A stretch of DNA of 48,377 bases. Origin: an uncultured Alphaproteobacteria bacterium (lineage in GTDB: Bacteria; Pseudomonadota; Alphaproteobacteria; RF32; CAG-239). The DNA lies in the NCBI GenBank assembly GCA_900540425.1, contig UQFU01000003.1, positions 1 through 48,377 on the forward strand. The letters run 5' to 3'. This document shows positions 32,359 to 41,032 of the stretch, piece by piece; position 1 is the stretch's first letter, and each line of letters begins with the position of its first letter. The notes beneath the pieces were generated by a model. The model saw only the letters and a list, made by a program, of their open reading frames with translations. It ran no database searches and had not been told where the DNA came from. The position numbers were made by a program, and so were the translations under genes.

Positions 32359-34629
32359 CTAGTGCAAAATGTATTTCTTTTCATGCGGAATGATGCAAAA
32401 ATTATCAATATCTTCTCGAGCATTGGGAAAACAGATATCTGAAATGTTTATGTTATGCTGCCAGAGCACATAAGAAAAACTTAGTTGGTCTCTTTTAGAA
32501 TAGTGTTCTACACAATTCCACCATTCTGCCATTATATCTTTTATGGGAGCTTTATTGTGTTTGCGGTAAATAACATTGTTTTCAGTCATGCCGTAGTGAG
32601 GCGGAAATTTCTGTTTTATGAGTAATTTTTTCCAGTTTTCAAGAATTGAGGCCTCGTCCCACCGTTTTTGTTTTATGAAATCAAGATGTTGATAAATGCA
32701 GTCTTGAAAGTTTAATTTGGGAACGAGCAAATCTTTATTTAAGAATTTAATTAATTCAAATAAATATGGTGTCAAGATATTGACATTTGCATCAATATAG
32801 ATACTTTCCTCATACTCGGGGAGAATTATATGAGGATTGATTTTATGGTAGCGGTTTAAGCGTACATTATCTAAATCATTTCGAACCAAGGGACGGATTT
32901 TCCAAAATAGAAATTTTTTCTCTTTTAGAAGCTTGTCATTATTGGTGAAGCAAATATAGTCCCAATCAGGATCCAAGTAACGATGTGTTATAAGATTATC
33001 ATAATCTCCGGTTAAACAGGTGTATACAACCTTTGAGGGGTTGGTGCGAGAATGCTTTTGATACTCATTTAGTGTTTGTGTGTTTGCTGGGTATGGATTT
33101 TGCGATGACAGGCAACAGCAACAGTAACGGCCATATCTTAAAAAGTGATACAGAGGGTTAGATTTTGCTCCAGGAGAGCGCTTTTTGTATTCCACGGTGT
33201 TAAATATTGCCGATGGATTGTATCCTAAATGCCAACCAATTTTAAGGTAATGATCTATGGGAAGCATCATGTATTTTTTTACGCTGGGATATGTTTTTGT
33301 GTAGTAATCTTCATCAAAAAGCTTCATATTAACCATTTGTTCTTTAATTTTATTTTCGACTAAAATGTCATATGTCTTATTTATTTGATCTAAAATAGCT
33401 GCTTGTTTTTCAATGCTTGTGTTTAATTGCTGTATAATGGCAATTTGTTGCTTTTCAGAATATGAATTTGTTGCTGGCAGATTAAAGCTAGAAGTTTTAT
33501 TCTTTTTTTTGTGCTTAATATTTATTTTAAAAATTCGAATGCTTGTATGTTGAGGCGAACTGGTTAATTTTATAATTCCCCAGAAAAATGATTTTTTTAT
33601 TTGGTTGCCGGAAATAGTTTTTTTGTAAAACGGAATGCCGAATATTTTAAATTGGTAAGATTTAAAAAAGTTTAGGCTAATTTTTTTCCATGATTTTTTT
33701 CTAATCAGAATATAACTATCTCTGAATTTTGTTTGTTCTAATAAGGAAAAATCATACTTTTTTAGCAATTTTTTAGTTTTTAGTAAAAAAGACTTTCTTT
33801 GGGTTTTATGAATATTTTTAAATAATGTAAGAAATGAGATAAAAACTTCGCTGATAATACGTTTTTTTAAGATTAAGTTTTTGTTTTTAGATAATTGATA
33901 CATTGATTGGGCAAATATAAAAAATTCTTTTATATAGGAACAATTTTTTGAGGAAAGTTGGGAGCAAACTCCGTCTTTGCTATTTACTCTATAGTAGTAG
34001 AGAGGCTCGGTTATAATTTCGGATATTAGAGAGGCTTCTGATAGACATGTAAAAGTAAATAGTTTATCAACGAGTATGTTGGGTAATTTTTCGTTGAATT
34101 TAATTTCTTTTTGTTTTATCCAAGACGATTTATAGATTTTGTTCCAAGTCTGATGATAGGCGAAGCTGTCATTGTTAAGAATCTTTTCAGCCGGAATATA
34201 ACCGTTGCTTTCCGTTATCGATGGCGGAGTATAAGTGCTGAGAATTTTTTTTGTTTGTGCATCAATAATATTGAAAGGGAAAAAACATATTTCTGATGGA
34301 TGTTTGTTCAAATGTTGTATTATTGTTTTGCAAATTTGAGGGGCTAAAATATCATCACTATCTAAAAACAAAAGGTATTCTCCTTGGGAAATTTCTATTC
34401 CGGCATTACAAGCTCCTGAATATCCTTTGTTTTTGGAAAAACGAATGAGTTTTATTTTAGAGTTGCTGTTTTTATATTCCTGTAGGACAAGTGAGCAATT
34501 TTTGCTGCTTGCGTTATCAATGAGAATAATTTCAATGTCTTCTTTTTGTTGAATCGCACTATTTAAACATTCTTTAAGGTATTCTATCTGGGGATTGTAA
34601 ACAGGAATAATGATAGAAATTTTAGTCAT
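32359..34629 (-). CDS. Two-domain glycosyltransferase: GT2 fused to a DUF616-like domain
   Basis: The 756-residue product starts with a GT2 domain (ISIIIPVYNPQIEYLKECL, IILIDNAS, GYSGACNAGIE, LFLDSDD; residues 1-215). A Lys/Phe-rich, strongly AT-rich linker region follows, with a coiled-coil-like stretch near 395-430. The C-terminal part (about 540-750) has VVYTCLTGDYDNL, DYICFTNN, NRYHKINPHIILPEYEESIYIDANVNI and DQLSF, which I match to DUF616/TOD1-type glycosyltransferases. The product would then add two sugars or hold one active and one structural domain. The stop overlaps nothing, but its ATG overlaps the upstream GT2 stop by 4 nt. Confidence 0.82.
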   Translation of the reverse strand: MTKISIIIPVYNPQIEYLKECLNSAIQQKEDIEIILIDNASSKNCSLVLQEYKNSNSKIKLIRFSKNKGYSGACNAGIEISQGEYLLFLDSDDILAPQICKTIIQHLNKHPSEICFFPFNIIDAQTKKILSTYTPPSITESNGYIPAEKILNNDSFAYHQTWNKIYKSSWIKQKEIKFNEKLPNILVDKLFTFTCLSEASLISEIITEPLYYYRVNSKDGVCSQLSSKNCSYIKEFFIFAQSMYQLSKNKNLILKKRIISEVFISFLTLFKNIHKTQRKSFLLKTKKLLKKYDFSLLEQTKFRDSYILIRKKSWKKISLNFFKSYQFKIFGIPFYKKTISGNQIKKSFFWGIIKLTSSPQHTSIRIFKINIKHKKKNKTSSFNLPATNSYSEKQQIAIIQQLNTSIEKQAAILDQINKTYDILVENKIKEQMVNMKLFDEDYYTKTYPSVKKYMMLPIDHYLKIGWHLGYNPSAIFNTVEYKKRSPGAKSNPLYHFLRYGRYCCCCLSSQNPYPANTQTLNEYQKHSRTNPSKVVYTCLTGDYDNLITHRYLDPDWDYICFTNNDKLLKEKKFLFWKIRPLVRNDLDNVRLNRYHKINPHIILPEYEESIYIDANVNILTPYLFELIKFLNKDLLVPKLNFQDCIYQHLDFIKQKRWDEASILENWKKLLIKQKFPPHYGMTENNVIYRKHNKAPIKDIMAEWWNCVEHYSKRDQLSFSYVLWQHNINISDICFPNAREDIDNFCIIPHEKKYILH

Positions 34630-35606
34630 TGTTTTACTCCAGCTAAATTAAAAGCAATTTTTGTTATTGTCTTGAGGAATGATGATTTTTTTATTTCTTG
34701 AATGAAATGAAAATTGGATAGAGATTTTTTGTGCTTTTTAAAAAGTTTGTAGTTTTTATAACTAAAAATTTTAAGTCTACAAAAATATTTTAATTTTGAC
34801 TTGCTTTTGATGTAATTGTCAGAGAGGATGCAGAGCGTTAAATTGAGCAAATATGACACTTGTTCATCAGTAAGCTTATTGTTTTTTATGTAACTGATTA
34901 TATCTTTTGCGAAAATGAATATTTCATTGTTTTTGGATCTGATAGTATTCATGACGCTTGTTGGTTGATTGATCCTCCAAATATAGAATTTATGATTGGT
35001 GTAAGCGATTTTTTGAGCGGAGATATACGCTGTAGCCGAGACGATGACGTCTCCAGCGGCCAAGGTAAGCTGAGGATCAAAGAGAACTTGGTTATTGAAT
35101 ATGAAGTCTTTTTTTATTATTTTATTCCATAGAGTTAAAAATTTATTTAGACGATGAGAGTTTTTAGCAAATGAAAAAGGTGCTTCATCTTGAAGTGGAA
35201 TGTTATGAATTTTTATTGAGTTTGTTTGAACATCGTACCAGTCGTAGAAGAAGATTAAAATTTCGAGTTCATTTTTTTTAGCTGTGTTATATAGCGTTTC
35301 ATAAGCATTAGATTTAATTAAGTCGTCAGAATCCATGAAATGAACGTATTCGCCCTGAGCGAGAAGAAGTCCTTGCTTAATGGCGCCGGAAAACCCTTGG
35401 TTTTTCTCAAATCGGAAGAGCTTGATTCGTTTGTCTTTTTGGGCGTATTCTTGCAGAATCTGCGGATTGTTTCCGGTGGCGGCATTGTCAATTAAGATTA
35501 TTTCAATATCCTTTAAGGTTTGATTGCAAATACTGTCCAAACATTCTCGGAGGTAGTTTTCAGGCGGGTTATAGACTGGGACGATTACAGATACTTTTAT
35601 TGACAT
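34626..35606 (-). CDS. Glycosyltransferase family 2 (paralogue pair member)
   Basis: The 326-residue GT-A-fold transferase has VSVIVPVYNPPENYLRECLD, IILIDNA, GFSGAIKQG and VHFMDSDD, whose DSD/DD binds the nucleotide-sugar metal. The first 110 residues closely match those of the transferase at 35694, also at the nucleotide level, while the rest differ. The acceptor is unknown. AT-rich, with GAGGATC ribosome site. It ends in a 4-nt overlap with the GT2-DUF616 gene. Confidence 0.88.
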   Translation of the reverse strand: MSIKVSVIVPVYNPPENYLRECLDSICNQTLKDIEIILIDNAATGNNPQILQEYAQKDKRIKLFRFEKNQGFSGAIKQGLLLAQGEYVHFMDSDDLIKSNAYETLYNTAKKNELEILIFFYDWYDVQTNSIKIHNIPLQDEAPFSFAKNSHRLNKFLTLWNKIIKKDFIFNNQVLFDPQLTLAAGDVIVSATAYISAQKIAYTNHKFYIWRINQPTSVMNTIRSKNNEIFIFAKDIISYIKNNKLTDEQVSYLLNLTLCILSDNYIKSKSKLKYFCRLKIFSYKNYKLFKKHKKSLSNFHFIQEIKKSSFLKTITKIAFNLAGVKQ

Positions 35607-35645
35607 TTTAGATCCTCGTTTTTAGATATTTATATAAAACAATAC

Positions 35646-35664
35646 AACAACGGTTTTCGTTGTT
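35646..35664. other. Hairpin between two glycosyltransferase genes
   Basis: AACAACG-N5-CGTTGTT lies in the only sizeable gap inside the operon (35607-35693). On the minus strand it is not followed by a clean T run, so it may be a weak terminator or an RNA-processing site. Confidence 0.4.
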
Positions 35665-35693
35665 TTTTGTTTATTGGGAAAATATTTTATTAA

Positions 35694-36893
35694 TTAATTG
35701 TTGGTTGCCGCTGCATCTTTTAGTCCTTTCTTTTTCCAGATTTTCAGGCCGCAAAAATAGAAAGTCTTTTTGTTGGCATCAATTTTGATTTTGAAAATTC
35801 CAGATAAAAAAATATGTGAAACAACAGACGATTGTTTTTTTTGTTTATATAAGGTCAAAAAGCCCAATTTTATTTTATGCCGGGTATGTTTGTATAGCCG
35901 CTGTTTGAGGTTATACAGCCAGTAGGGAGTATTAATGATTTCACGGTACTGTTCAAACAGGTTAAAGTCTTTAAGGTTTTGAGGAACAAAAAACTTTGGA
36001 TTGCTGGTTTGCAATAACTTTTGCATTTGGATGTAATATGCGGGTTTATTACTTTTGTGTATTTGCGAGTAATTAAAAATTAAAATTTCCATATAAAGTT
36101 TGTTTAAAAATTTGTTTTTTTCGGGTGTGGAATTGGTTAGGGAAAATTTTTCAAGTTCACGGCAGAAGTCAAAAACCTGGTGATATAATTGTGAATTTTG
36201 GGCTTTGATTTGAGACATTATGCTGCTGAGAATATTGCGCCGGTATGTGTAAAGGTAATCCGGAATATAAGAAATTTTTTGCGCCAGGGTGAATACCTGA
36301 GCCGAAAATAAACAGTCGGGGGCGGCTGTTTTCAGTTTGTTGAGAAATTGCAGATGATGCTTTTTGATAAATTGTTTGGAGTAAATTTTATTCCAGGCGC
36401 AAAACGGAATGAGAAAAATATCCGAACTTTTGTTGCTTAGGCAGAATGTTTTCTTCTTTTGGAGTTGCGGATAAATTGGGGATTTATCAATTTTGTTGGT
36501 TATACAATCAAAATTGACATGATTGAAAATCAGAACGTCCGGTTTTAATTTTTTGATAACATTATTTTCTTTTTGGCAGGCGGATTTGGCAAGGATATCG
36601 TCTGAATCAACAATTTGAAAATATGGAGCGACAGAAAGTTCTATGCCTTGGTTACAAGCTCCCGAGAACCCTTGGTTTTCTTCAAATCGGAAGAGTTTGA
36701 TACGTTTGTCCCGGGCGGCGTATTCCTGTAGGATTTGCGGGCAGCCCCCAATTGAAGCATTGTCAATCAAAATGATTTCAATGTTTTTCAGGCTTTGGCC
36801 GATCAGGCTGTCCAAACATTCCCGCAAGTACTTTTCCGGCGGGTTGTATACGGGGACGATAATTGAAATTTCCGGTAAGACCTGATTAGACAT
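35694..36893 (-). CDS. Glycosyltransferase family 2 (paralogue pair member)
   Basis: The 399-residue transferase opens with ISIIVPVYNPPEKYLRECLD, IILIDNASIGGCPQILQEY, GFSGACNQGIE and FQIVDSDD, the GT2 nucleotide-sugar site. The C-terminal half is Lys/Leu-rich with a tail (IWKKKGLKDAAATNN) after several short beta strands that resemble a repeated 'FGLKIWK' style seen in capsule transferases. Its N-terminal 110 residues are near-duplicates of those in the transferase at 34626. Composition changes here from AT-rich to the genome-like GC of the upstream genes. Confidence 0.88.
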   Translation of the reverse strand: MSNQVLPEISIIVPVYNPPEKYLRECLDSLIGQSLKNIEIILIDNASIGGCPQILQEYAARDKRIKLFRFEENQGFSGACNQGIELSVAPYFQIVDSDDILAKSACQKENNVIKKLKPDVLIFNHVNFDCITNKIDKSPIYPQLQKKKTFCLSNKSSDIFLIPFCAWNKIYSKQFIKKHHLQFLNKLKTAAPDCLFSAQVFTLAQKISYIPDYLYTYRRNILSSIMSQIKAQNSQLYHQVFDFCRELEKFSLTNSTPEKNKFLNKLYMEILIFNYSQIHKSNKPAYYIQMQKLLQTSNPKFFVPQNLKDFNLFEQYREIINTPYWLYNLKQRLYKHTRHKIKLGFLTLYKQKKQSSVVSHIFLSGIFKIKIDANKKTFYFCGLKIWKKKGLKDAAATNN

Positions 36894-36896
36894 TGC

Positions 36897-37778
36897 TTAT
36901 TCTCCGGCCAGAATCTCGTTAATTGCCTGTTCAATCGTATAAGCCGGGACAAAGCCGACTTCTTTATTCAGGCGGGTACTGTCGCCGACAACCCTCTTTT
37001 GTTGCGGACTGGCCTGTTCCTGAAAAATAACCAGGCTTTCTTTACCCATGGCTCGGGCAATTTTCATGACGTAGTCATGGATGCTGGTGTCTTTGCCTGT
37101 ACAAATATTGACCGTTCCTTCGACCCGGCTGTCCAAGAAAGCAACAAAGGCTGCCGCGATGTCTTTGGTATAGATATAATCGCGAATCAGGCTGCCGCTG
37201 CGAATAGTTACCGGTTCGCCGGCGCGCAGGTGGTTGATGACGTCGGAGGTCAGACGTCTGGGGTCGGTTTCTTTGCCGAAAGCCGAAAATATCCGTGCCC
37301 AGCCAAAAGAAATGTTGTTATTCCGGCAATAAGCTTCGGAAATTTGGCGGACAAAATTTTTGCATTGGCTGTAAATATTAATCGGTTCGGCCGGCATGTC
37401 TTCGGTCAGGGTTTGGTCATGATAGCCGTATTCGGCATAAGTTCCGGCCATTACGACCCGTTTGCCTCCGTATTTTACGAAAGACTTGAGCAAGTCGATC
37501 GACGAGGTCAGAAAGTCGAAGTTGCTGTTGTCGTTAAAGAGTCCGGTGCTCAGCCAGGCGTAATGCAGCAGGTATTCCGGCCGGATTTCAGCCATAATTT
37601 TATCAATTTCCGTTTTGTCAAACAGGTTGGCTTTAATGTAACTGATGCCGTCGCCGTTTGGTTCGTTGCCGATGGTCAGAGCATAGATTTCAAAGCCGTT
37701 TTTTTGCAAAAACGGGATTGTTTCTTTACCGATTAAACCGGTTCCGCCGGTTAAAAATACTTTTTTAGGCTGCGTCAT
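36897..37778 (-). CDS. NAD-dependent epimerase/reductase (SDR)
   Basis: The 293-residue extended SDR has the NAD loop TGGTGLIGKE, active-site YSQCK (Tyr/Lys) and WARIFSAFG. The usual SS-xYG is replaced by AGTYAEYG. The start at 37778 has GAGGAG 7 nt upstream; a TTG two codons earlier is less likely. Its 5' end overlaps the flavoprotein stop by 14 nt. With the neighbouring rfbFG it is a candidate reductase or epimerase acting on CDP-4-keto-6-deoxy-glucose; this is inference from context. Confidence 0.82.
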   Translation of the reverse strand: MTQPKKVFLTGGTGLIGKETIPFLQKNGFEIYALTIGNEPNGDGISYIKANLFDKTEIDKIMAEIRPEYLLHYAWLSTGLFNDNSNFDFLTSSIDLLKSFVKYGGKRVVMAGTYAEYGYHDQTLTEDMPAEPINIYSQCKNFVRQISEAYCRNNNISFGWARIFSAFGKETDPRRLTSDVINHLRAGEPVTIRSGSLIRDYIYTKDIAAAFVAFLDSRVEGTVNICTGKDTSIHDYVMKIARAMGKESLVIFQEQASPQQKRVVGDSTRLNKEVGFVPAYTIEQAINEILAGE

Positions 37779-39060
37779 GAACAAACTCCTCTTTGTCGGC
37801 CAGGTTCATGCCATCGGCAAAAGCCTGGAAAGTCCAGAAATACTCCCACTTGCCGAATCTTCCGATGGAGTGAATATGTTGTTTTTGCAGATAATCCAGG
37901 ACGATTTGGCGGTTTTGATAGATGTGGTGGTCAAAAATGATATTGGCAAATTTTTCAAAACGAATGTCTTTGACAATGAGGTCTTCCGCTTTGAAAATAC
38001 CCATTTCAATAAGTTTGCCGATGGTTTTTTCCAGTATTTCTTCGGCATCGGGAAGCGGAGTGCCGTTGGCAAAAAATATTTCTGCCTGCAAAGAGCTGCA
38101 GCCTTCCGGGGCATTATCAGGGGATTTGAGGCTGGGCGAATAAACCCGGGCCGGCGCAATGTCTTCGTCGTAAATATAAAACCACAGATGTTTGGCAATG
38201 TCCGGACGCTTAAACCCCAGGGATATCTGATAACCGCAGGTGTAGCGCAGGTTTTGCGCCGCGGTACGGACGTTTTCGGGAACATCGGGGAGCATTTTGA
38301 TAATTTCCGGCAAAGGCAGGGAAGATACCAGCTGAGAATATTCTTCCACGCTGCCGTCGGCAAAACGAATCCGTTTTTGCACGGGATCAATATGGCAAGC
38401 TTGCTTGTTGAGCCGGATGTCGGCATTTTGGGCAACGGTATTCAAAATGCTTTTGAAACCGCCGGATTTGGGGTATTTCATGACTTTGGCATAATAGAAA
38501 CACTTGTCCTGAGGTTCAAAGGCGCCGCGCAGGACTGCGGAGAGGTCTGGAGAAGTCATACGGATGCCGACCCATTGGGTTTCCAGCTCCCGGGGTTCAA
38601 CGCCCCAGTATTTCCGGGTATAGGCAAAGGGAAAATGTTCGGCGAAATAATTGCCGTATTGGCAGCGGAGCCATTCTTCGTAGTCGGAAATTTCCGAAAC
38701 CTCCCGCTGCGGGCGATTGACGAAGTCATTAATGATGTTGATTTTTTCTTCGGTTCCGAGCGGGTGAAGGTTGTTTTGAGCCGGGTGCTTAATCCAATAA
38801 CCGTGATAGTAATTGGTCGGGTAGGGGACATGTTCGTGCATGCCGCCGGTTCCGTCAAACATTTTTTGGGTATATTCGTCGGGAGCGAAAGACAAATGAA
38901 CAAAACGGTCAAAACGAAAACCGCTGATGCTGAAATTACCGCACAAGCCTCCCCAATCGGATTCCTGCTCAAAGACAGCGGAGGTTATGCCTTTTTGTTT
39001 AAGGTGATAAGCTGCGGAAAGTCCGGCAATGCCGGCTCCCAATATGACCGTTTTATTCAT
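37765..39060 (-). CDS. FAD-dependent oxidoreductase, UDP-galactopyranose-mutase/protoporphyrinogen-oxidase-like
   Basis: The 431-residue flavoprotein begins with the FAD-binding GAGIAGLSAAYHLKQKG and the GG-doublet region (WGGLCGNFSISGFRFDRFVH). It then has KHPAQNNLHPLG and AYTRKYWGVEPRELETQWVG, which parallel the NFPVNLHT and GYTEKQWG segments of UDP-galactopyranose mutase. It might convert a sugar nucleotide between pyranose and furanose forms, or be another amine-oxidase-fold enzyme. The start at 39060 (GAGG upstream) is 10 nt after the rfbG stop; an overlapping longer frame to 39393 is only the shadow of rfbG. Confidence 0.8.
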   Translation of the reverse strand: MNKTVILGAGIAGLSAAYHLKQKGITSAVFEQESDWGGLCGNFSISGFRFDRFVHLSFAPDEYTQKMFDGTGGMHEHVPYPTNYYHGYWIKHPAQNNLHPLGTEEKINIINDFVNRPQREVSEISDYEEWLRCQYGNYFAEHFPFAYTRKYWGVEPRELETQWVGIRMTSPDLSAVLRGAFEPQDKCFYYAKVMKYPKSGGFKSILNTVAQNADIRLNKQACHIDPVQKRIRFADGSVEEYSQLVSSLPLPEIIKMLPDVPENVRTAAQNLRYTCGYQISLGFKRPDIAKHLWFYIYDEDIAPARVYSPSLKSPDNAPEGCSSLQAEIFFANGTPLPDAEEILEKTIGKLIEMGIFKAEDLIVKDIRFEKFANIIFDHHIYQNRQIVLDYLQKQHIHSIGRFGKWEYFWTFQAFADGMNLADKEEFVHDAA

Positions 39061-39070
39061 TTTATCCTCG

Positions 39071-40141
39071 TCATTTTGCCTGGTGGGTTTTGATTTGTCG
39101 GACGCAGAAGTCGTACATGTCATAGGTCTGCAGGGCTTCTTTGTACCAATCGACGGTTTTCTCGATGGCCTCTTGCAAATTCCATCGCGCCTCCCAGCCA
39201 AGCATGACGTAAGCTTTGGTAACGTCAAGGTTAAGCAAGGTGTTTTCATGCAGGTCCGCAGGATTGGAAACATCAACGACTTTGCCTTTGCCGTAATAGT
39301 CGACCAGGCGGCTGACGACTTCCCAAACGGTTTTGTTGGCGGAAATGTGGGGGCCGAAGTTGAAGCTGGTGGCATATTTGACCGGATCTTCAATCAGTTT
39401 CTCGCCGACGCGGAGATATCCCGACAACGGCTCCAAAACATGCTCCCACGGACGGGTGGCAATCGGATTGCGGATTTCAATATCTTTTCCGGCTTCAATA
39501 AAACGAATGCAGTCAGGAATCAGACGGTCGGCCGACCAATCGCCGCCGCCGATGACATTTCCGGCCCGGACGCTGGCAACGGCTTTGCCGTGTTTGGCAT
39601 AATCTTGGGGATTAAAATAAGAATTCCGGTAAGAAGAAATCATCAATTCGGTACAGCCTTTGGATGATGAATAAGGATCATAACCGCCCATTCGGTCAGT
39701 TTCCTTATAGCCCCAGATTTGTTCGACGTTTTCGTAGCATTTGTCGGAGGTAATCATCACAACGGTTTTGACGCAATCATTTTCACGGACGGCTTCCATG
39801 ATGTTGAGCGACCCCATCAGGTTGGTTTCGTAAGTTTCCTTGGGGTGGGCGTAGGCTTTGCGAACCAGGGCCTGGGCTGCCAGGTGAAAGATAATTTCCG
39901 GGCGGTATTGCTTGATGGTTTGGTTTAGCTTTTCATAATCGCGGGTATCGCCGCGGATATCGGCCAGCAAGCGGTCGTGCAGGTGACAGGCTTCAAAGTT
40001 GCCGCGTTCCGAGTATGGGTCAAGCGAATAGCCGACGACTTTGGCTCCCATCATGTTGAGCCAGATTGACAGCCAGGAGCCTTTAAATCCGGTGTGCCCG
40101 GTTACGAGGACGGTTTTGCCGTTGTATACGTTATTAAACAT
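39071..40141 (-). CDS. rfbG: CDP-glucose 4,6-dehydratase
   Basis: RfbG converts CDP-D-glucose to CDP-4-keto-6-deoxy-D-glucose, the branch point for CDP-linked 6-deoxy and 3,6-dideoxy hexoses. The 356-residue SDR has the NAD loop VTGHTGFKGSWLS, LAAQALVRKAY, the typical MITSDKCYEN with GGYDPYSSSKGCTEL (YxxxK), and the RAGNVIGGGDWSADRLIPD and ATRPWEHVLEPLSGYL signatures of this family. Start at 40141 has GGAG 8 nt upstream and gives 356 residues, normal for RfbG. It overlaps the preceding SDR gene by 8 nt. Confidence 0.95.
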   Translation of the reverse strand: MFNNVYNGKTVLVTGHTGFKGSWLSIWLNMMGAKVVGYSLDPYSERGNFEACHLHDRLLADIRGDTRDYEKLNQTIKQYRPEIIFHLAAQALVRKAYAHPKETYETNLMGSLNIMEAVRENDCVKTVVMITSDKCYENVEQIWGYKETDRMGGYDPYSSSKGCTELMISSYRNSYFNPQDYAKHGKAVASVRAGNVIGGGDWSADRLIPDCIRFIEAGKDIEIRNPIATRPWEHVLEPLSGYLRVGEKLIEDPVKYATSFNFGPHISANKTVWEVVSRLVDYYGKGKVVDVSNPADLHENTLLNLDVTKAYVMLGWEARWNLQEAIEKTVDWYKEALQTYDMYDFCVRQIKTHQAK

Positions 40142-41030
40142 TGTGTTCTCTCCACCAATTGATAGTCTGTTGTAAGCCTTGTTCAAGGCTGAGTTGCTGC
40201 TGCCATCCGATTTCGCGGAGCCGTTGGTTGGTGCCGGCGACCAACGGATCTTCAAAACTGGAGGGAATGGCTCCCCAGAGAATTTTTCCTTTGAATGCCG
40301 TCAGTTCGGCGATTGTCTCAACAATTTTGCGTAAACATACCGGAGATGCGGAACAAATGTTGACAGCGCCGGAAAAATTGCTTTCAAACAGGTCTGCCAC
40401 GCCGCGGGCCGTATCGGAGACATGGAGGTAGTCCTGAAACTTGCGGTAGTCGCTGACTTTGACGTCCTCGCCTTTGAGCATGGCGTTAATGACGGAGGGC
40501 ATAAGCCGGGCCGGGCGCTCATAGGGGCCGTAAAGGTTGAACATGCGCGCCCATTTAAAGTCTATGCCGTTTTGATGGCAGAAAACGTCCGCAGTCCGGT
40601 ACAGGGCGGCTTTGCATTGTCCATGCAGGGATGGGTTGTCAAGCGGGGTTTGGTCTTCGCGGAGCCAGCCGTGCGAAAAGTCATATTCGGAAACGGTTCC
40701 GGCGCCGAGGAACTTTCGGCCGCCGTTTTGGGCAAAGGCGCGAAGCAGGTTTACCGAGGCTTGCAGCCAGGCAAAGTTTATGTTGTCGATGTGGCATTTG
40801 GGGCCGATATACCAAGCGAGATGCAGCATTTGTTCAAACCGGTTTTTCGCCATAAAGTCGCAGACGGCGTTTTCGTTAAGCAAATCCAGATTGACGCTGT
40901 TTAATCCCGGTTGTTCCGGCAACTTGGATTCCTTGGATATGACGGTTACGTCATATCCGCGCCGCAGAAATTCGGCGGTGACGTGGCGTCCGATGAAGCC
41001 GGTGCCTCCGGTAATTAAGACGTGTTTCAT
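40134..41030 (-). CDS. NAD-dependent epimerase/reductase (SDR)
   Basis: The 298-residue extended SDR has NAD loop GGTGFIGRH, GAGTVSEYD in place of SSxxYG, HGQCKAALYR around the catalytic region and WARMFNLYGPYERPARL. The usual Tyr of YxxxK is replaced by His (HGQCK), as the seen sequence reads. The start at 41030 (MKHVLITGG) lies 2 nt after the rfbF stop. Between rfbF and rfbG, it is a candidate partner for the CDP-sugar, for example a C4 reductase or C3/C5 epimerase. The exact product is unknown. Confidence 0.82.
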   Translation of the reverse strand: MKHVLITGGTGFIGRHVTAEFLRRGYDVTVISKESKLPEQPGLNSVNLDLLNENAVCDFMAKNRFEQMLHLAWYIGPKCHIDNINFAWLQASVNLLRAFAQNGGRKFLGAGTVSEYDFSHGWLREDQTPLDNPSLHGQCKAALYRTADVFCHQNGIDFKWARMFNLYGPYERPARLMPSVINAMLKGEDVKVSDYRKFQDYLHVSDTARGVADLFESNFSGAVNICSASPVCLRKIVETIAELTAFKGKILWGAIPSSFEDPLVAGTNQRLREIGWQQQLSLEQGLQQTINWWREHNV

Positions 41031-41032
41031 GT

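Noticed and set aside
37777..39093. Long plus-strand frame of 438 codons opposite the flavoprotein gene
   Set aside because: It lies entirely antisense to a clearly recognisable FAD enzyme, has no motif or ribosome site and fits a codon-bias shadow.
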